In this document: in pieces, positions 8,155-16,124 of the stretch
How the letters are laid out: every line of letters starts with the position of its first letter
How positions within the stretch are numbered: the first letter of the stretch is position 1
Source: DASUBV01 sp036501025
GTDB lineage: Bacteria > Actinomycetota > Actinomycetes > Streptosporangiales > Streptosporangiaceae
Direction: 5' to 3'
Assembly (NCBI GenBank): GCA_036501025.1
Contig: DASYBB010000238.1
Span: forward strand, 20,697 to 84,696
DNA length: 64,000 nucleotides
Made by a program: the position numbers and the translations under genes
Notes under the pieces: model-generated
What the model saw: only the letters and a program-made list of their open reading frames with translations
Database searches by the model: none
Told to the model about the DNA's origin: nothing

Positions 8155-8189
8155 TTAGCGGAGCTAAGTGTATTGTTTAGCGAAGCTAA
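8155..8189. promoter_or_regulatory. Paired TTAGC-N3-GCTAA operators ahead of the MFS exporter
   Basis: Two near-identical 13-bp palindromes, TTAGCGGAGCTAA (8155-8167) and TTAGCGAAGCTAA (8177-8189), have starts exactly 22 bp apart, about two helical turns. They fill the space just upstream of the exporter start at 8211 and overlap the likely promoter (TGTATTGT between them). They are the expected target of the adjacent TetR-family repressor. Confidence 0.7.
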
Positions 8190-8210
8190 TAGTCCATTGA
8201 TGGGCGGTCC

Positions 8211-9539
8211 GTGCACCTCAAGTCCCTGGCCCGCCGCGCAGGTTTCGAGCCGCGGCAGATGGCCTCGTCGCTACGGCAGCACAACTACCGGCTCTACTTC
8301 TCCGGCCAGCTCGTCTCGGTCGCCGGAACGTGGATGCAGACCGTGGCCCAGTCGTTCCTGGTCCTGGGCCTGACCCACAGCGGCACCCAGCTGGGCCTGG
8401 TCACGGCGGTCCGGTTCCTGCCGATGTTCCTGTTCGGGCCGCTGGGCGGCCTGATTGCCGACCGGATGCCGAAGCTCCAGGTCATGTACGTCACCCAGTC
8501 GCTGCAGGGCCTGCTGGCCGGCGCCTTCGCCGTGCTGGTCGGGACGCACACCATCGAGATGTGGATGGTCTATGTCCTCGCGCTGCTGCTCGGCTGCGTC
8601 AACGTGTTCGATAATCCCACGCGGCAGTCGTTCATCTCCGAAATGGTCGCGCCGCAGGACCTGCGCAATGCGGTGACCCTGAATTCCGTCTCGGTCAACA
8701 TGGCCCGCATCTTCGGCGCCGCCCTCGGCGGGGTCATCGCCGCCGCGCTCGGGCTGGCCCTGTGCTTCGCCTGCAACGCGCTGTCGTTCGGCGCCGTCCT
8801 CCTCTCGCTGGCCGCGATGCGCAAGTCCGAGCTGTTCCCGGCCCGGCGCCTGGTCCGCAGCAAGCGCCAGGTGCGCGAGGGCCTGAGCTATGTGCGCTCC
8901 ACCCCCGAGCTCATCGTCCCGCTCGTCATGATCGCCGTCATCGGCACCCTGGCCTGGGAGTTCCCGGTCACGCTCCCGCTGATGGCCCGCAACATCTTCC
9001 ACGGCGGGCCGGGCGCCTACGGGGTGATGGGGTCGGTCATGGGCATCGGCGCGGTCGCGGGCGGCCTCGTCGCCGCGGCCCGGCCGCGGCCCCGGACCCG
9101 CGCGCTGTGCCTGGCCGCGATCGGCTGGGGCATCGCCATCCTGGCCGCCTCGGCGGCCCCGAACCTGCCCGTGGAACTGGCCGCCCTGGTGTTCGTCGGC
9201 TACGGCAGCATCACGTTCAATTCGTTCGCCAAGACCACCCTGCAGCTCGCCGCCGCCCCGAGCATGCGCGGCCGGGTGATGGCGCTGTGGGCGGTGGCCT
9301 GGCTCGGCTCGACGCCCATCGGCGGCCCCATCGTCGGCTGGGTGGGCCAGCACGCCGGCGCTCGCTGGGGCCTGGTCATCGGCGGCGCCGCCGCCCTGGC
9401 GTGCGGCCTCGCCGCCCTGCCCGCCCTCAGCCGCATCGACCACCGGGCCCTGGCCGAGGCCCGCGAGCGCGAGGCCGCCGGCGCCGAGGCCCCCGCCGCG
9501 GCCGGCTCCCTCGCCCGGCACCAGCCGACCCCGACCTGA
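8211..9539 (+). CDS. MFS transporter, likely drug or metabolite exporter
   Basis: 442 residues from GTG 8211, about 12 predicted membrane helices. The opening (LRQHNYRLYFSGQLVSVAGTWMQTVAQSF, written here only as a family pattern around residues 22-50) is characteristic of the DHA3/EntS-like MFS_3 exporters, as are FLFGPLGGLIADR between helices 2 and 3 and DNPTRQSFI near residue 137. A shorter start at about 8250 (MASSLRQ) is possible. It lies directly behind the paired operators and the TetR gene, so inducible efflux by proton antiport is likely. The C-terminal tail is Ala/Glu-rich. Substrate cannot be deduced. Confidence 0.92.
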   Translation: MHLKSLARRAGFEPRQMASSLRQHNYRLYFSGQLVSVAGTWMQTVAQSFLVLGLTHSGTQLGLVTAVRFLPMFLFGPLGGLIADRMPKLQVMYVTQSLQGLLAGAFAVLVGTHTIEMWMVYVLALLLGCVNVFDNPTRQSFISEMVAPQDLRNAVTLNSVSVNMARIFGAALGGVIAAALGLALCFACNALSFGAVLLSLAAMRKSELFPARRLVRSKRQVREGLSYVRSTPELIVPLVMIAVIGTLAWEFPVTLPLMARNIFHGGPGAYGVMGSVMGIGAVAGGLVAAARPRPRTRALCLAAIGWGIAILAASAAPNLPVELAALVFVGYGSITFNSFAKTTLQLAAAPSMRGRVMALWAVAWLGSTPIGGPIVGWVGQHAGARWGLVIGGAAALACGLAALPALSRIDHRALAEAREREAAGAEAPAAAGSLARHQPTPT

Positions 9540-9602
9540 CCGCCCGGCGGCTGGTCATAGGCTGGAGCGCGGTGACCAGACGCATCAACTCGGACGGAAA
9601 GG

Positions 9603-10838
9603 GTGTTAACGCTGGACGGCAATGAGCGGCTGCGGGTCCTGCTCCTGGAGAATATTCACCCGGACGCGGTCGCGCGCCTGACCAAGGACGGCTATCACGT
9701 CGAGACGGCCCCGCGCGCCTTCGACGAGGACGAGCTGGCCGCCGCGATCGGCGGGGTGCACCTGCTCGGCATCCGGTCCGGCACCTCCGTCACCGAGCGC
9801 ATCCTCGACGCGGCCCCGGACCTGCTTGCCGTCGGCGCCTTCTGCATCGGCGTGAACCAGGTCGACCTCGACGCGGCGTCCCGGCGCGGGATCGCCGTGT
9901 TCAACGCGCCGTTCTCCAATACCCGCAGCGTGGTCGAGCTGGCCCTGGCCGAGATCATCGCCCTGACCCGGCGGCTGACCGACAAGAGCACGCAGATGCA
10001 CGCCGGGCTGTGGGACAAGTCCGCGGCGGGCAGCCACGAGGTGCGCGGGCGGCGGCTCGGCATCGTCGGGTACGGGAACATCGGCGGGCAGCTGTCGGTG
10101 CTGGCCGAGAGCCTCGGGATGACCGTCTACTTCTACGACACAGCCGACAAGCTGGCCCTGGGCAACGCCCGCCGCTGCGGCACGATGGAAGAGCTGCTCG
10201 AGATCTCCGACGTGGTCACCCTGCACGTCGACGGGCGGCCGGGGAACAGCGGCCTGTTCGGCGCGGCCGAGTTCGCGGCCATGCGTCCGGGCAGCATCTT
10301 CCTCAACCTGTCCCGGGGCTTCGTGGTCGACCACGGCGCGCTGCGCCGCGAGATCGAGTCCGGCCGGCTGGCTGGCGCCGCCGTGGACGTGTTCCCGACC
10401 GAGCCGCGCGGCCGCGGCGAGGAGTTCACCTCCGAGCTGCGCGGCCTGCCCAACGTGATCCTCACCCCCCACGTCGGCGGCTCGACCGAGGAGGCGCAGC
10501 AGGACATCGGCGAGTTCGTGGCGGGCAAGCTGCACGACTACGTCGCGGCCGGCACGACCTCGCTGAGCGTCAACCTGCCGGGCGTCGCGCTGCCGACCAC
10601 CCCCGGCACGCACCGCCTGGTCCACCTGCACCGCAACGTCCCCGGCGTGCTGGCCACAATCAACCAGGTCCTGGCCGAGCACCGCGTCAACATCGAGGGC
10701 CAGCTACTCGGCACCCGCGACGAGCTCGGCTACGTCCTCACCGACGTGGCCGCCCCGTACACCGCCGACATGCTGACCAGCCTGAACGAGCTCGACGTGA
10801 CCGTCCGGCTGCGGACGCTGGCGCCCGTGGTCCCGTAA
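9603..10838 (+). CDS. serA: D-3-phosphoglycerate dehydrogenase with ACT domain
   Basis: 411 residues, matching the E. coli-type SerA length rather than the longer actinobacterial type. The enzyme oxidises 3-phosphoglycerate to 3-phosphohydroxypyruvate, the first step of serine synthesis. Features: substrate-binding GIRSGTSV near 56-63, the NAD fold GIVGYGNIGGQ at 153-163, catalytic Arg in NLSRG at 238, Glu at 267 and His at 290 (LTPHVGGST). A C-terminal ACT domain (about 340-411, HRLVHLHRNVPGVLATIN) normally binds serine for feedback inhibition. GTG 9603 is the only good start, but the AAAGG before it is too close for a normal ribosome site. Monocistronic, convergent with the DUF3097 gene. 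Confidence 0.92.
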   Translation: MLTLDGNERLRVLLLENIHPDAVARLTKDGYHVETAPRAFDEDELAAAIGGVHLLGIRSGTSVTERILDAAPDLLAVGAFCIGVNQVDLDAASRRGIAVFNAPFSNTRSVVELALAEIIALTRRLTDKSTQMHAGLWDKSAAGSHEVRGRRLGIVGYGNIGGQLSVLAESLGMTVYFYDTADKLALGNARRCGTMEELLEISDVVTLHVDGRPGNSGLFGAAEFAAMRPGSIFLNLSRGFVVDHGALRREIESGRLAGAAVDVFPTEPRGRGEEFTSELRGLPNVILTPHVGGSTEEAQQDIGEFVAGKLHDYVAAGTTSLSVNLPGVALPTTPGTHRLVHLHRNVPGVLATINQVLAEHRVNIEGQLLGTRDELGYVLTDVAAPYTADMLTSLNELDVTVRLRTLAPVVP

Positions 10839-10865
10839 CCGCCCGCCGGTACGAAACGGGGCCGC

Positions 10866-11699
10866 TCAGGCCTCCGGCGGCTCCGTCACGAAGTCGATCA
10901 GCTCCTCGACGCGGCCGAGAAAGGCGGGCTCCAGGTCCGCGAACGACCGGGCGCAGCGGCGGATCCGCTGCCAGCCCGCCCCGGTGTTCTCCGGATCCGG
11001 CCAGCCCAGGGCGTGCAGCACGCCCTCCTTCCACGGCTGGCCGCGCGGGACGTCGGGCCAGCGCGGGATGCCGACCGCGGACGGCTTGACGGCCGCCCAC
11101 ACGTCGATGAACGGGTGCCCCACGATCAGCACGTGCCCGGACGCGGCCTGGGCCGCGATCCGGCTCTCCTTCGAGCCGGTGACCAGGTGGTCGACCAGCA
11201 CGCCCAGCCGCCGGGCCGGCCCGGGGGAGAAGTCCGCCACGATCGCCGGCAGGTCGTCGATGCCCTCCAGGTACTCGACGACCACGCCGACATCGCGCAG
11301 GTCGTCGCCCCAGATCTGCTCCACGAGCTCGGCGTCGTGCCGGCCCTCGACGTAGATCCGGCTGGCCCGCGCCACCTTGGCCCGGCTCTGCGGCGCCGCC
11401 ACCGAGCCCGACGCGGTCCGGCGCGGCCCGGCCTGCTCCGGGACCGAGGCCGGCCGCACCAGCCGGACCTTCTGGCCCTCGAGCAGGAAGGTGCCCGGCA
11501 GCGGGAACACCCGCCACTTGCCGTGCCGGTCCTCCAGCGTGACGGCGTCCTTCTCGCAGAACACCACGGCCCCGCAGAAGTCGGCCGCCGCGTCCTCGAC
11601 AACCAGGCCGGGCTGGGCCGCGACGCGCGGCAGCTCAGCCTCGGCCGGGCGCCGCGGCCCGGGGGCGAGGACGTCCCGGCTGTACCGGTCGGTCGGCAT
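10866..11699 (-). CDS. DUF3097 family protein
   Basis: 277 residues from ATG 11699 (MPTDRYSRDVL), the usual size for this actinobacterial family of unknown function. The N-terminal part reads FCGAVVFCEKDAVTLEDRHGK then a beta-rich stretch. The C-terminal two thirds hold the conserved IYVEGRHDAELVEQIWGDDLR, LVDHLVTGSKE and HVLIVGHPFIDVW blocks, which look like a TOPRIM-type nucleic-acid-enzyme fold (Glu then D-x-D-like acidic residues); that comparison is my inference. It follows the OsmC gene with a 20-bp gap on the same strand. Confidence 0.88.
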   Translation of the reverse strand: MPTDRYSRDVLAPGPRRPAEAELPRVAAQPGLVVEDAAADFCGAVVFCEKDAVTLEDRHGKWRVFPLPGTFLLEGQKVRLVRPASVPEQAGPRRTASGSVAAPQSRAKVARASRIYVEGRHDAELVEQIWGDDLRDVGVVVEYLEGIDDLPAIVADFSPGPARRLGVLVDHLVTGSKESRIAAQAASGHVLIVGHPFIDVWAAVKPSAVGIPRWPDVPRGQPWKEGVLHALGWPDPENTGAGWQRIRRCARSFADLEPAFLGRVEELIDFVTEPPEA

Positions 11700-11719
11700 T
11701 CCGGTCGGGCGCCGCTGGC

Positions 11720-12145
11720 TCAGCCCGCGAGCGTCGCGGTGAGGGTGATCTCCGGGACGCCGGCCAGCGCACGGCTGACCGGGCAGCCGGCCTTGGCCGT
11801 CTGGGCGTACTCCTGGAACGCGGCCTCGTCCACGCCGGGCACGTGCCCGACGGTGACCAGGTTGACCGAGGTGATGGTCGGGGTGCCGTCGACCATCCGC
11901 AGCGTCACCGTCGCGTCGGTCTGCACCGAGTCCGGCGGGCTGCCCGCCTGGGCCAGGATGTTGGACAGCGCCATCGAGAAGCACGAGGCGTGCGCAGCCG
12001 CGATCAGCTGCTCGGGATTGGCGCCCGGCCCGTCCTGGAAGCGGGACTTGAAGGAGTACTCGCCGCTGATCGTGTCACCGGCCGTGAACGTGCCGCTCCC
12101 GGTCGGAACGTCGCCCTTCCAAACTGCGCTTCCCTTTGCCGGCAT
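11720..12145 (-). CDS. OsmC family peroxidase
   Basis: 141 residues from ATG 12145, with a strong GAGGAGG ribosome site five bases upstream. The protein has both redox cysteines of the OsmC/Ohr family: AAHASCFSMALS near residue 52 and KAGCPVSRAL near 120. OsmC reduces organic hydroperoxides using thiols. The start MPAKGSAVWKGD and the GANPEQLIAAAHASC block are typical for the OsmC rather than the Ohr branch. It leads the two-gene minus-strand unit with the DUF3097 gene. Confidence 0.93.
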   Translation of the reverse strand: MPAKGSAVWKGDVPTGSGTFTAGDTISGEYSFKSRFQDGPGANPEQLIAAAHASCFSMALSNILAQAGSPPDSVQTDATVTLRMVDGTPTITSVNLVTVGHVPGVDEAAFQEYAQTAKAGCPVSRALAGVPEITLTATLAG

Positions 12146-12367
12146 GGCTACCTCCTCGAGTGTGGGCCCCATGGCGTGGCTCGCTGCCCGGCGCCCGGCA
12201 TGCCGTCGCCCGCAGACACCGGAACTCTACCGGCCGGGAGGGTCCCCGCGGGGGCCGGCCGCCGCCCTCGTGCCTGTCCGGGCGTGCCCGGCAGGGCGGG
12301 ATTTATCCGGGTGCGCGAGAATGCGGTGACCGGCCACGCGGCGGCGCCGGCCGTGACCAGGCCGCCC

Positions 12368-13171
12368 ATGACCAGACAGCGGAGCCCGATGCAAGCGTTC
12401 CAGGCCCAGCCGCCGGCCGGCCGGGTGTTCAGCACCGACCGGCGGGTGCGCAGCACGGAGGTCACGCCGGCCGGCCGTCTGCGGCTCGATGCGCTGGCCC
12501 GGTACCTGCAGGAGGCGGCCGAGGACGACCTGGCCGACGCCGGCTGGCGGGAGCCGCAGTTCTGGCTGGTCCGCCGGACGGCGCTGGCCGTCCGCAGCTT
12601 CCCCCGGCTCGGCCAGCGGGTCCGCCTGGATACCTTCTGCTCGGCCACCGGCCCGCGGTGGGCGGAGCGCACCACCACGCTCGCCGGCCCCGGCGGTGAC
12701 CTGGTCCAGGCCACCGCGGTGTGGGCTGCCGTGAGCCGGGCCGACGGCCGCCCCGCCGTCCTCGGGCCGCAGTTCCACGCCCTGTACGACGGCGCCGCGC
12801 GGGGCCGCACGGTCTCCGCCCGGCTGGTGCTGCCGGGACCGCCGGCCGGGGTCACGGCCGCGCCGTGGCCGCTGCGGGCCGCCGACCTGGACCCCGCCCG
12901 GCACGTCAACAATGCCGTCCACTGGGCCGCCGTGGAGGACGTGCTGGCCGGGCTGGACTGGCTGCCGGACACGGCCGAGATCGAGTACCACCGCGCGATC
13001 GAGGCGGGCACGGTCCCCGGGCTGGCCGTCAGCCGGGCCGGGGACGCGGTCAGCCTGTGGCTGCTGAACGGCGGCCAGCGGCTGGCGTCGGCCCGGCTGG
13101 CCCGGCTGGACGGGGCGCCGGGACCGGGCGAGCGGCCCGGTGAGCGCACGCGGAGGGCCCGCCCGGCCTGA
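12368..13171 (+). CDS. Acyl-ACP thioesterase family protein (double hot-dog)
   Basis: 267 residues from ATG 12368; a second ATG at 12389 has GGAG just upstream and may be the real start. The conserved beginning is FSTDRRVRSTEVTPAGRLRL, followed by ARYLQEAAEDDLADAGW, the first hot-dog helix of FatA/B-like enzymes. The second repeat contains DPARHVNNAVHW, carrying the His and Asn residues of the plant and bacterial acyl-ACP thioesterase active site. The reaction would be release of a free fatty acid from acyl carrier protein. The neighbours give no pathway context. Arg/Pro-rich C terminus. Confidence 0.88.
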   Translation: MTRQRSPMQAFQAQPPAGRVFSTDRRVRSTEVTPAGRLRLDALARYLQEAAEDDLADAGWREPQFWLVRRTALAVRSFPRLGQRVRLDTFCSATGPRWAERTTTLAGPGGDLVQATAVWAAVSRADGRPAVLGPQFHALYDGAARGRTVSARLVLPGPPAGVTAAPWPLRAADLDPARHVNNAVHWAAVEDVLAGLDWLPDTAEIEYHRAIEAGTVPGLAVSRAGDAVSLWLLNGGQRLASARLARLDGAPGPGERPGERTRRARPA

Positions 13172-13199
13172 TTACGCCGGCCTGACTGCGTCGGCCTGA

Positions 13200-13649
13200 T
13201 TACGCCGGCCGGCCGCTCGCGACCACGATCTTGTTGATGACGCTGAGCACCCCGCCGCAGCCGGCCGCGGCGTTTTCCGCCGCCGCACGCTCGGCCGCAG
13301 AGCTCACCAGCCCGTCCAGGACGACGTGTCCCCCCAGGACGCCCGCCCGGATGCCGTCCGGCACGGCGGCGTCGGCGGCCAGCGCCTGGTTCACCACCCG
13401 GGCCAGCGCCTTGTCGTCTGTCCAGTCCTCGGACGACAGCACGACCTCCAGGAGATTGTGCACGGTGGTCACGCCCCCCGCCCGCTGCGCGGCCATGGCC
13501 GCCTCCGAGCGCTGGGCCTGGCTCGGCACGGTCCCGTTGAGCGATACCTCCCCGCCGAGCACCCGGACCTCGATGTCGCCGGTGTCGATGAGCGGGTCAG
13601 CGCGCAGCTCCTCGCTGACGGCCGCCCGGATGTCCCCGGATGCGCTCAT
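13200..13649 (-). CDS. BON domain protein, two BON repeats
   Basis: 149 residues from ATG 13649 with GGGGAGGGGG upstream. Two BON domains are visible, about residues 7-70 and 77-145, each with the alpha-beta pattern ending in V-L-G-G-x-V-x-L-x-G and a conserved glycine (VRVLGGEVSLNGTV; AGVLGGHVVLDGLV). BON domains bind phospholipid or outer structures in other bacteria, and actinobacterial proteins of this kind are often stress-linked. No signal peptide, so cytoplasmic as it stands. Convergent with the thioesterase gene, whose last bases share a direct repeat (TGATTACGCCGGCC) with this gene's end. Confidence 0.88.
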   Translation of the reverse strand: MSASGDIRAAVSEELRADPLIDTGDIEVRVLGGEVSLNGTVPSQAQRSEAAMAAQRAGGVTTVHNLLEVVLSSEDWTDDKALARVVNQALAADAAVPDGIRAGVLGGHVVLDGLVSSAAERAAAENAAAGCGGVLSVINKIVVASGRPA

Positions 13650-14049
13650 GGCGATCCCCCTCCCCGGTCAGCTCTCAGCACTATCCCCCGGCCCCGGGCC
13701 GGCCGCCGTCACCCGGCCGGGGTGAACTGGCGGCCGCGCCGGGCCGGCCGGGCCGGCCGGCCCGACTGAACGGGGCTCCGGGGCCGGGTGCGCGGCCAGG
13801 TGGGCGCGGGCCGAGCGCACGCCCGCGATGAAGGCGACGGTGCCGATCACGGCGCCGGCCCTGGCCGCTGGCCGGCTCAGGGAACCGGCGGCGCCGCGAC
13901 CGCGCCGGCGCCGCGGTTCCGCTACCCGGCGGCGCGCGGTTTTATGGCCCGCCTGGGCGGGCGGGCGGCGGCGGGCATGACGGCTGTCATGGGGAGGTCG
14001 TGACAGCGCGCTCAGGCTGCCGATCCCGCTCGCACGGGAGAATGGGGTC
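13650..14049. other. Intergenic region without a supported gene
   Basis: About 400 bp between the divergently placed BON gene and the ABC ATPase gene. It contains runs of GGCCGG near 13735-13765. A minus-strand frame ending at 13668 includes a hydrophobic stretch (GAVIGTVAFIAGV) but has an Arg/Pro-rich body and overlaps the 5' end of the ABC gene, so I do not call it. Confidence 0.4.
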
Positions 14050-15027
14050 ATGACATCGACAAGTGCAGACGCATCGGCGCGATCGCGCGGGGTCGGCCAG
14101 CCGCATGCCGTCGGCCTCGCCGGCGTGCACAAGAACTTCGGGTCGGTTCACGCCGTTCGCGGAATCGACCTGAACATTGAGCCGGGCGAGATCGTCGCGA
14201 TCCTCGGCCCTAACGGGGCGGGCAAGACCACCTCCATTGACATGATCCTGGGCCTGTCCCAGCCCAGCTCCGGCAGCGTGTCGGTGCTCGGCCTGCACCC
14301 GCGGCAGGCCATCAGCCGCGGGCTCGTCTCCGCCGTCATGCAGACCGGCGGGCTGCTGAAGGACTTCACGGTGGCCGAGACCGTCGAGTACACCGCGAGC
14401 TTGTTCACGCACACCGAGGCCCCCGCCGACGTGCTGAAGCGGGCGGGCATCTCGGGGATCGCGGACCGCCGGGTCGGCAAGTGCTCCGGCGGCGAGCAGC
14501 AGCGGCTGCGCTTCGCCATGGCACTGCTGCCCGACCCGGAGCTGCTGGTGCTCGACGAGCCGACGACCGGCATGGACGTCGAGGGCCGGCGGAGCTTCTG
14601 GTCCGCGATCCGGCAGGACGCCGGCAAGGGGCGGACGGTGCTGTTTGCCACCCACTACCTGGAGGAGGCCGACGCCTACGCCGACCGCATCGTGCTGATG
14701 CGGCAGGGGCAGATCGTCGCCGACGGCACCTCGTCGCAGATCAAGGCCATGTCGGCGGGCCGCACCGTGCGGGCCACTCTCCCGGCCGCCAATGAGGCCG
14801 AGCTGGCCGCCATCCCCGGCGCCGACAGCGTCGAGCTGCGCGGCGACACCGTGCTGATCCACGCCACGGACAGCGACGCGGTGGCCCGGTACCTGCTGAC
14901 GTCTACCCCAGCCAGGGACCTGGAGATCATCGCCCGCGGCATCGAGGACGCGTTCCTCGCCCTGACCGGCGATGCGGCCCCCGCGACCACGACCACGACC
15001 GCCAGCAGCCAAGGAGCATCCCGATGA
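14050..15027 (+). CDS. ABC-2 type transporter ATP-binding protein
   Basis: 325 residues from ATG 14050. One nucleotide-binding domain with Walker A GPNGAGKTT at 53-61, signature CSGGEQQR at 145-152 (Cys replaces the common Leu), Walker B LLVLDEP at 165-171 and the H-loop TH in FATHYLEE. The order and the DMILGL and FTVAETVEY blocks match the DrrA/CcmA-type ATPases of antibiotic and lipid exporters. The C-terminal domain (about 235-325) is a small regulatory region. The stop overlaps the start of the permease gene (ATGA), so the two are translationally coupled. Confidence 0.94.
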   Translation: MTSTSADASARSRGVGQPHAVGLAGVHKNFGSVHAVRGIDLNIEPGEIVAILGPNGAGKTTSIDMILGLSQPSSGSVSVLGLHPRQAISRGLVSAVMQTGGLLKDFTVAETVEYTASLFTHTEAPADVLKRAGISGIADRRVGKCSGGEQQRLRFAMALLPDPELLVLDEPTTGMDVEGRRSFWSAIRQDAGKGRTVLFATHYLEEADAYADRIVLMRQGQIVADGTSSQIKAMSAGRTVRATLPAANEAELAAIPGADSVELRGDTVLIHATDSDAVARYLLTSTPARDLEIIARGIEDAFLALTGDAAPATTTTTASSQGASR

Positions 15028-15839
15028 GTGCCGAAGTTCCGGCGGCGCGGCATGCCGCCGTGCCCGACATCAGTGACCGCCGCGCGCCGGGCCTGGGCGG
15101 GCTGAACCTGACCATCCTGAAGCTGGAGGTCCGGCGGCTGACCCGCAACCGCCGCACCATGATCTTCGCCGTCGTCCTGCCGGTGGTCCTGTTCCTCGCC
15201 TTCGGCCTCAACAAGGCCTACGCCGGCCAGCGGGCCGGCGAGGGCAACCTCTCGGCCTTCATCATGATCAGCGTCTCGCTGTACGGCGCCGCGCTCGCCA
15301 CCACCGCGGGCGGTGCCATGGTGTCCATCGAGCGGGCCGCGGGCTGGAGCCGCCAGCTGCGCCTGACCCCGCTCAGCCCGGCGGCGTACATCGTGGTCAA
15401 GACCCTGACCGCGATGGTGCTCGGGCTGGTCTCCGTGGTCGTGGTGTTCGCCGTCGGCAAGGCCACCGGCAAGCCGTCGCTGCCCGGTGACCTGTGGTTC
15501 GCCACGGCCGCCGCCGTCTGGGTCGGCTCGGTCCTGTTCGCCGCGTTCGGCCTGTTCCTCGGCTTCGTGCTGCCGACCGAGAACGTCATGCAGTTCCTCG
15601 GCCTGATCATGGCGCTGCTGTCCTTCGCGGGCGGCCTGTTCATCCCGCTCAGCAGCTTCCCCCAGGTGGTCGCGACCATCGCCCGCGGCACCCCGCTGTA
15701 CGGGCTCAACCAGCTGGTGCACGCGCCCATGCTGAACCAGGGCGTGCACCTGGCCTGGGTGGCCAACGCCGTGATCTGGCTGGCCATCTTCGTCGCGGGC
15801 GCGGTCTGGCGCTTCCGCAACGACACCGGGCGGGTGTAA
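15024..15839 (+). CDS. ABC-2 type transporter permease
   Basis: 271 residues with about six membrane helices in an ABC-2 membrane domain. The first helix follows RRLTRNRRTMIFAVVLPVVLF, a typical start for DrrB-like permeases. Conserved GAMVSIERAAGWSRQLRLTPL lies in the cytoplasmic coupling region near residues 95-115. LSFAGGLFIPLSSFP before the last helices is also a family block. It forms an exporter with the ATPase encoded immediately upstream, most likely two copies of each. Substrate unknown. A bulged hairpin follows the stop. Confidence 0.94.
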   Translation: MSAEVPAARHAAVPDISDRRAPGLGGLNLTILKLEVRRLTRNRRTMIFAVVLPVVLFLAFGLNKAYAGQRAGEGNLSAFIMISVSLYGAALATTAGGAMVSIERAAGWSRQLRLTPLSPAAYIVVKTLTAMVLGLVSVVVVFAVGKATGKPSLPGDLWFATAAAVWVGSVLFAAFGLFLGFVLPTENVMQFLGLIMALLSFAGGLFIPLSSFPQVVATIARGTPLYGLNQLVHAPMLNQGVHLAWVANAVIWLAIFVAGAVWRFRNDTGRV

Positions 15840-15859
15840 CTCTCTCCGCTCGCCCGGCC

Positions 15860-15908
15860 GCAGGGGCCGGCTGAATCCCGGCATCCGCCCGGAATCAGCC
15901 GGCCCTGC
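15860..15908 (+). terminator. Bulged hairpin after the ABC-2 pair
   Basis: Left arm from GCAGGGGCCGGCTGA and right arm ending TCAGCCGGCCCTGC pair over about 19 bases, with single-base bulges, around a short CATCCGC loop. It starts 21 bases after the permease stop. Confidence 0.55.
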
Positions 15909-16124
15909 CGCGTTGCCGGCCGCCCTCCGCCGCCGGGTTAGTCACTATCCGTGACAGGGCGCAGCGATTCTAGTAATCTTCCGCCGGGTTCCGGTGACGT
16001 TCGCGCGCCGGGTTCTGCGGCGGCCGCGAGCACGAGACGGGGGCGTGGTCTGCCGCGCGTCGACTGCGCGGCCGCCCGCGGCCGCCCGCGGCGCCTATCT
16101 CCGGCAGCCTGATCAGGGGGGATC

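Noticed and set aside
13668..14132. Minus-strand frame with a short hydrophobic stretch
   Set aside because: It overlaps the start of the ABC ATPase gene on the other strand, and its body is Arg/Pro-rich; the hydrophobic stretch alone is not enough.
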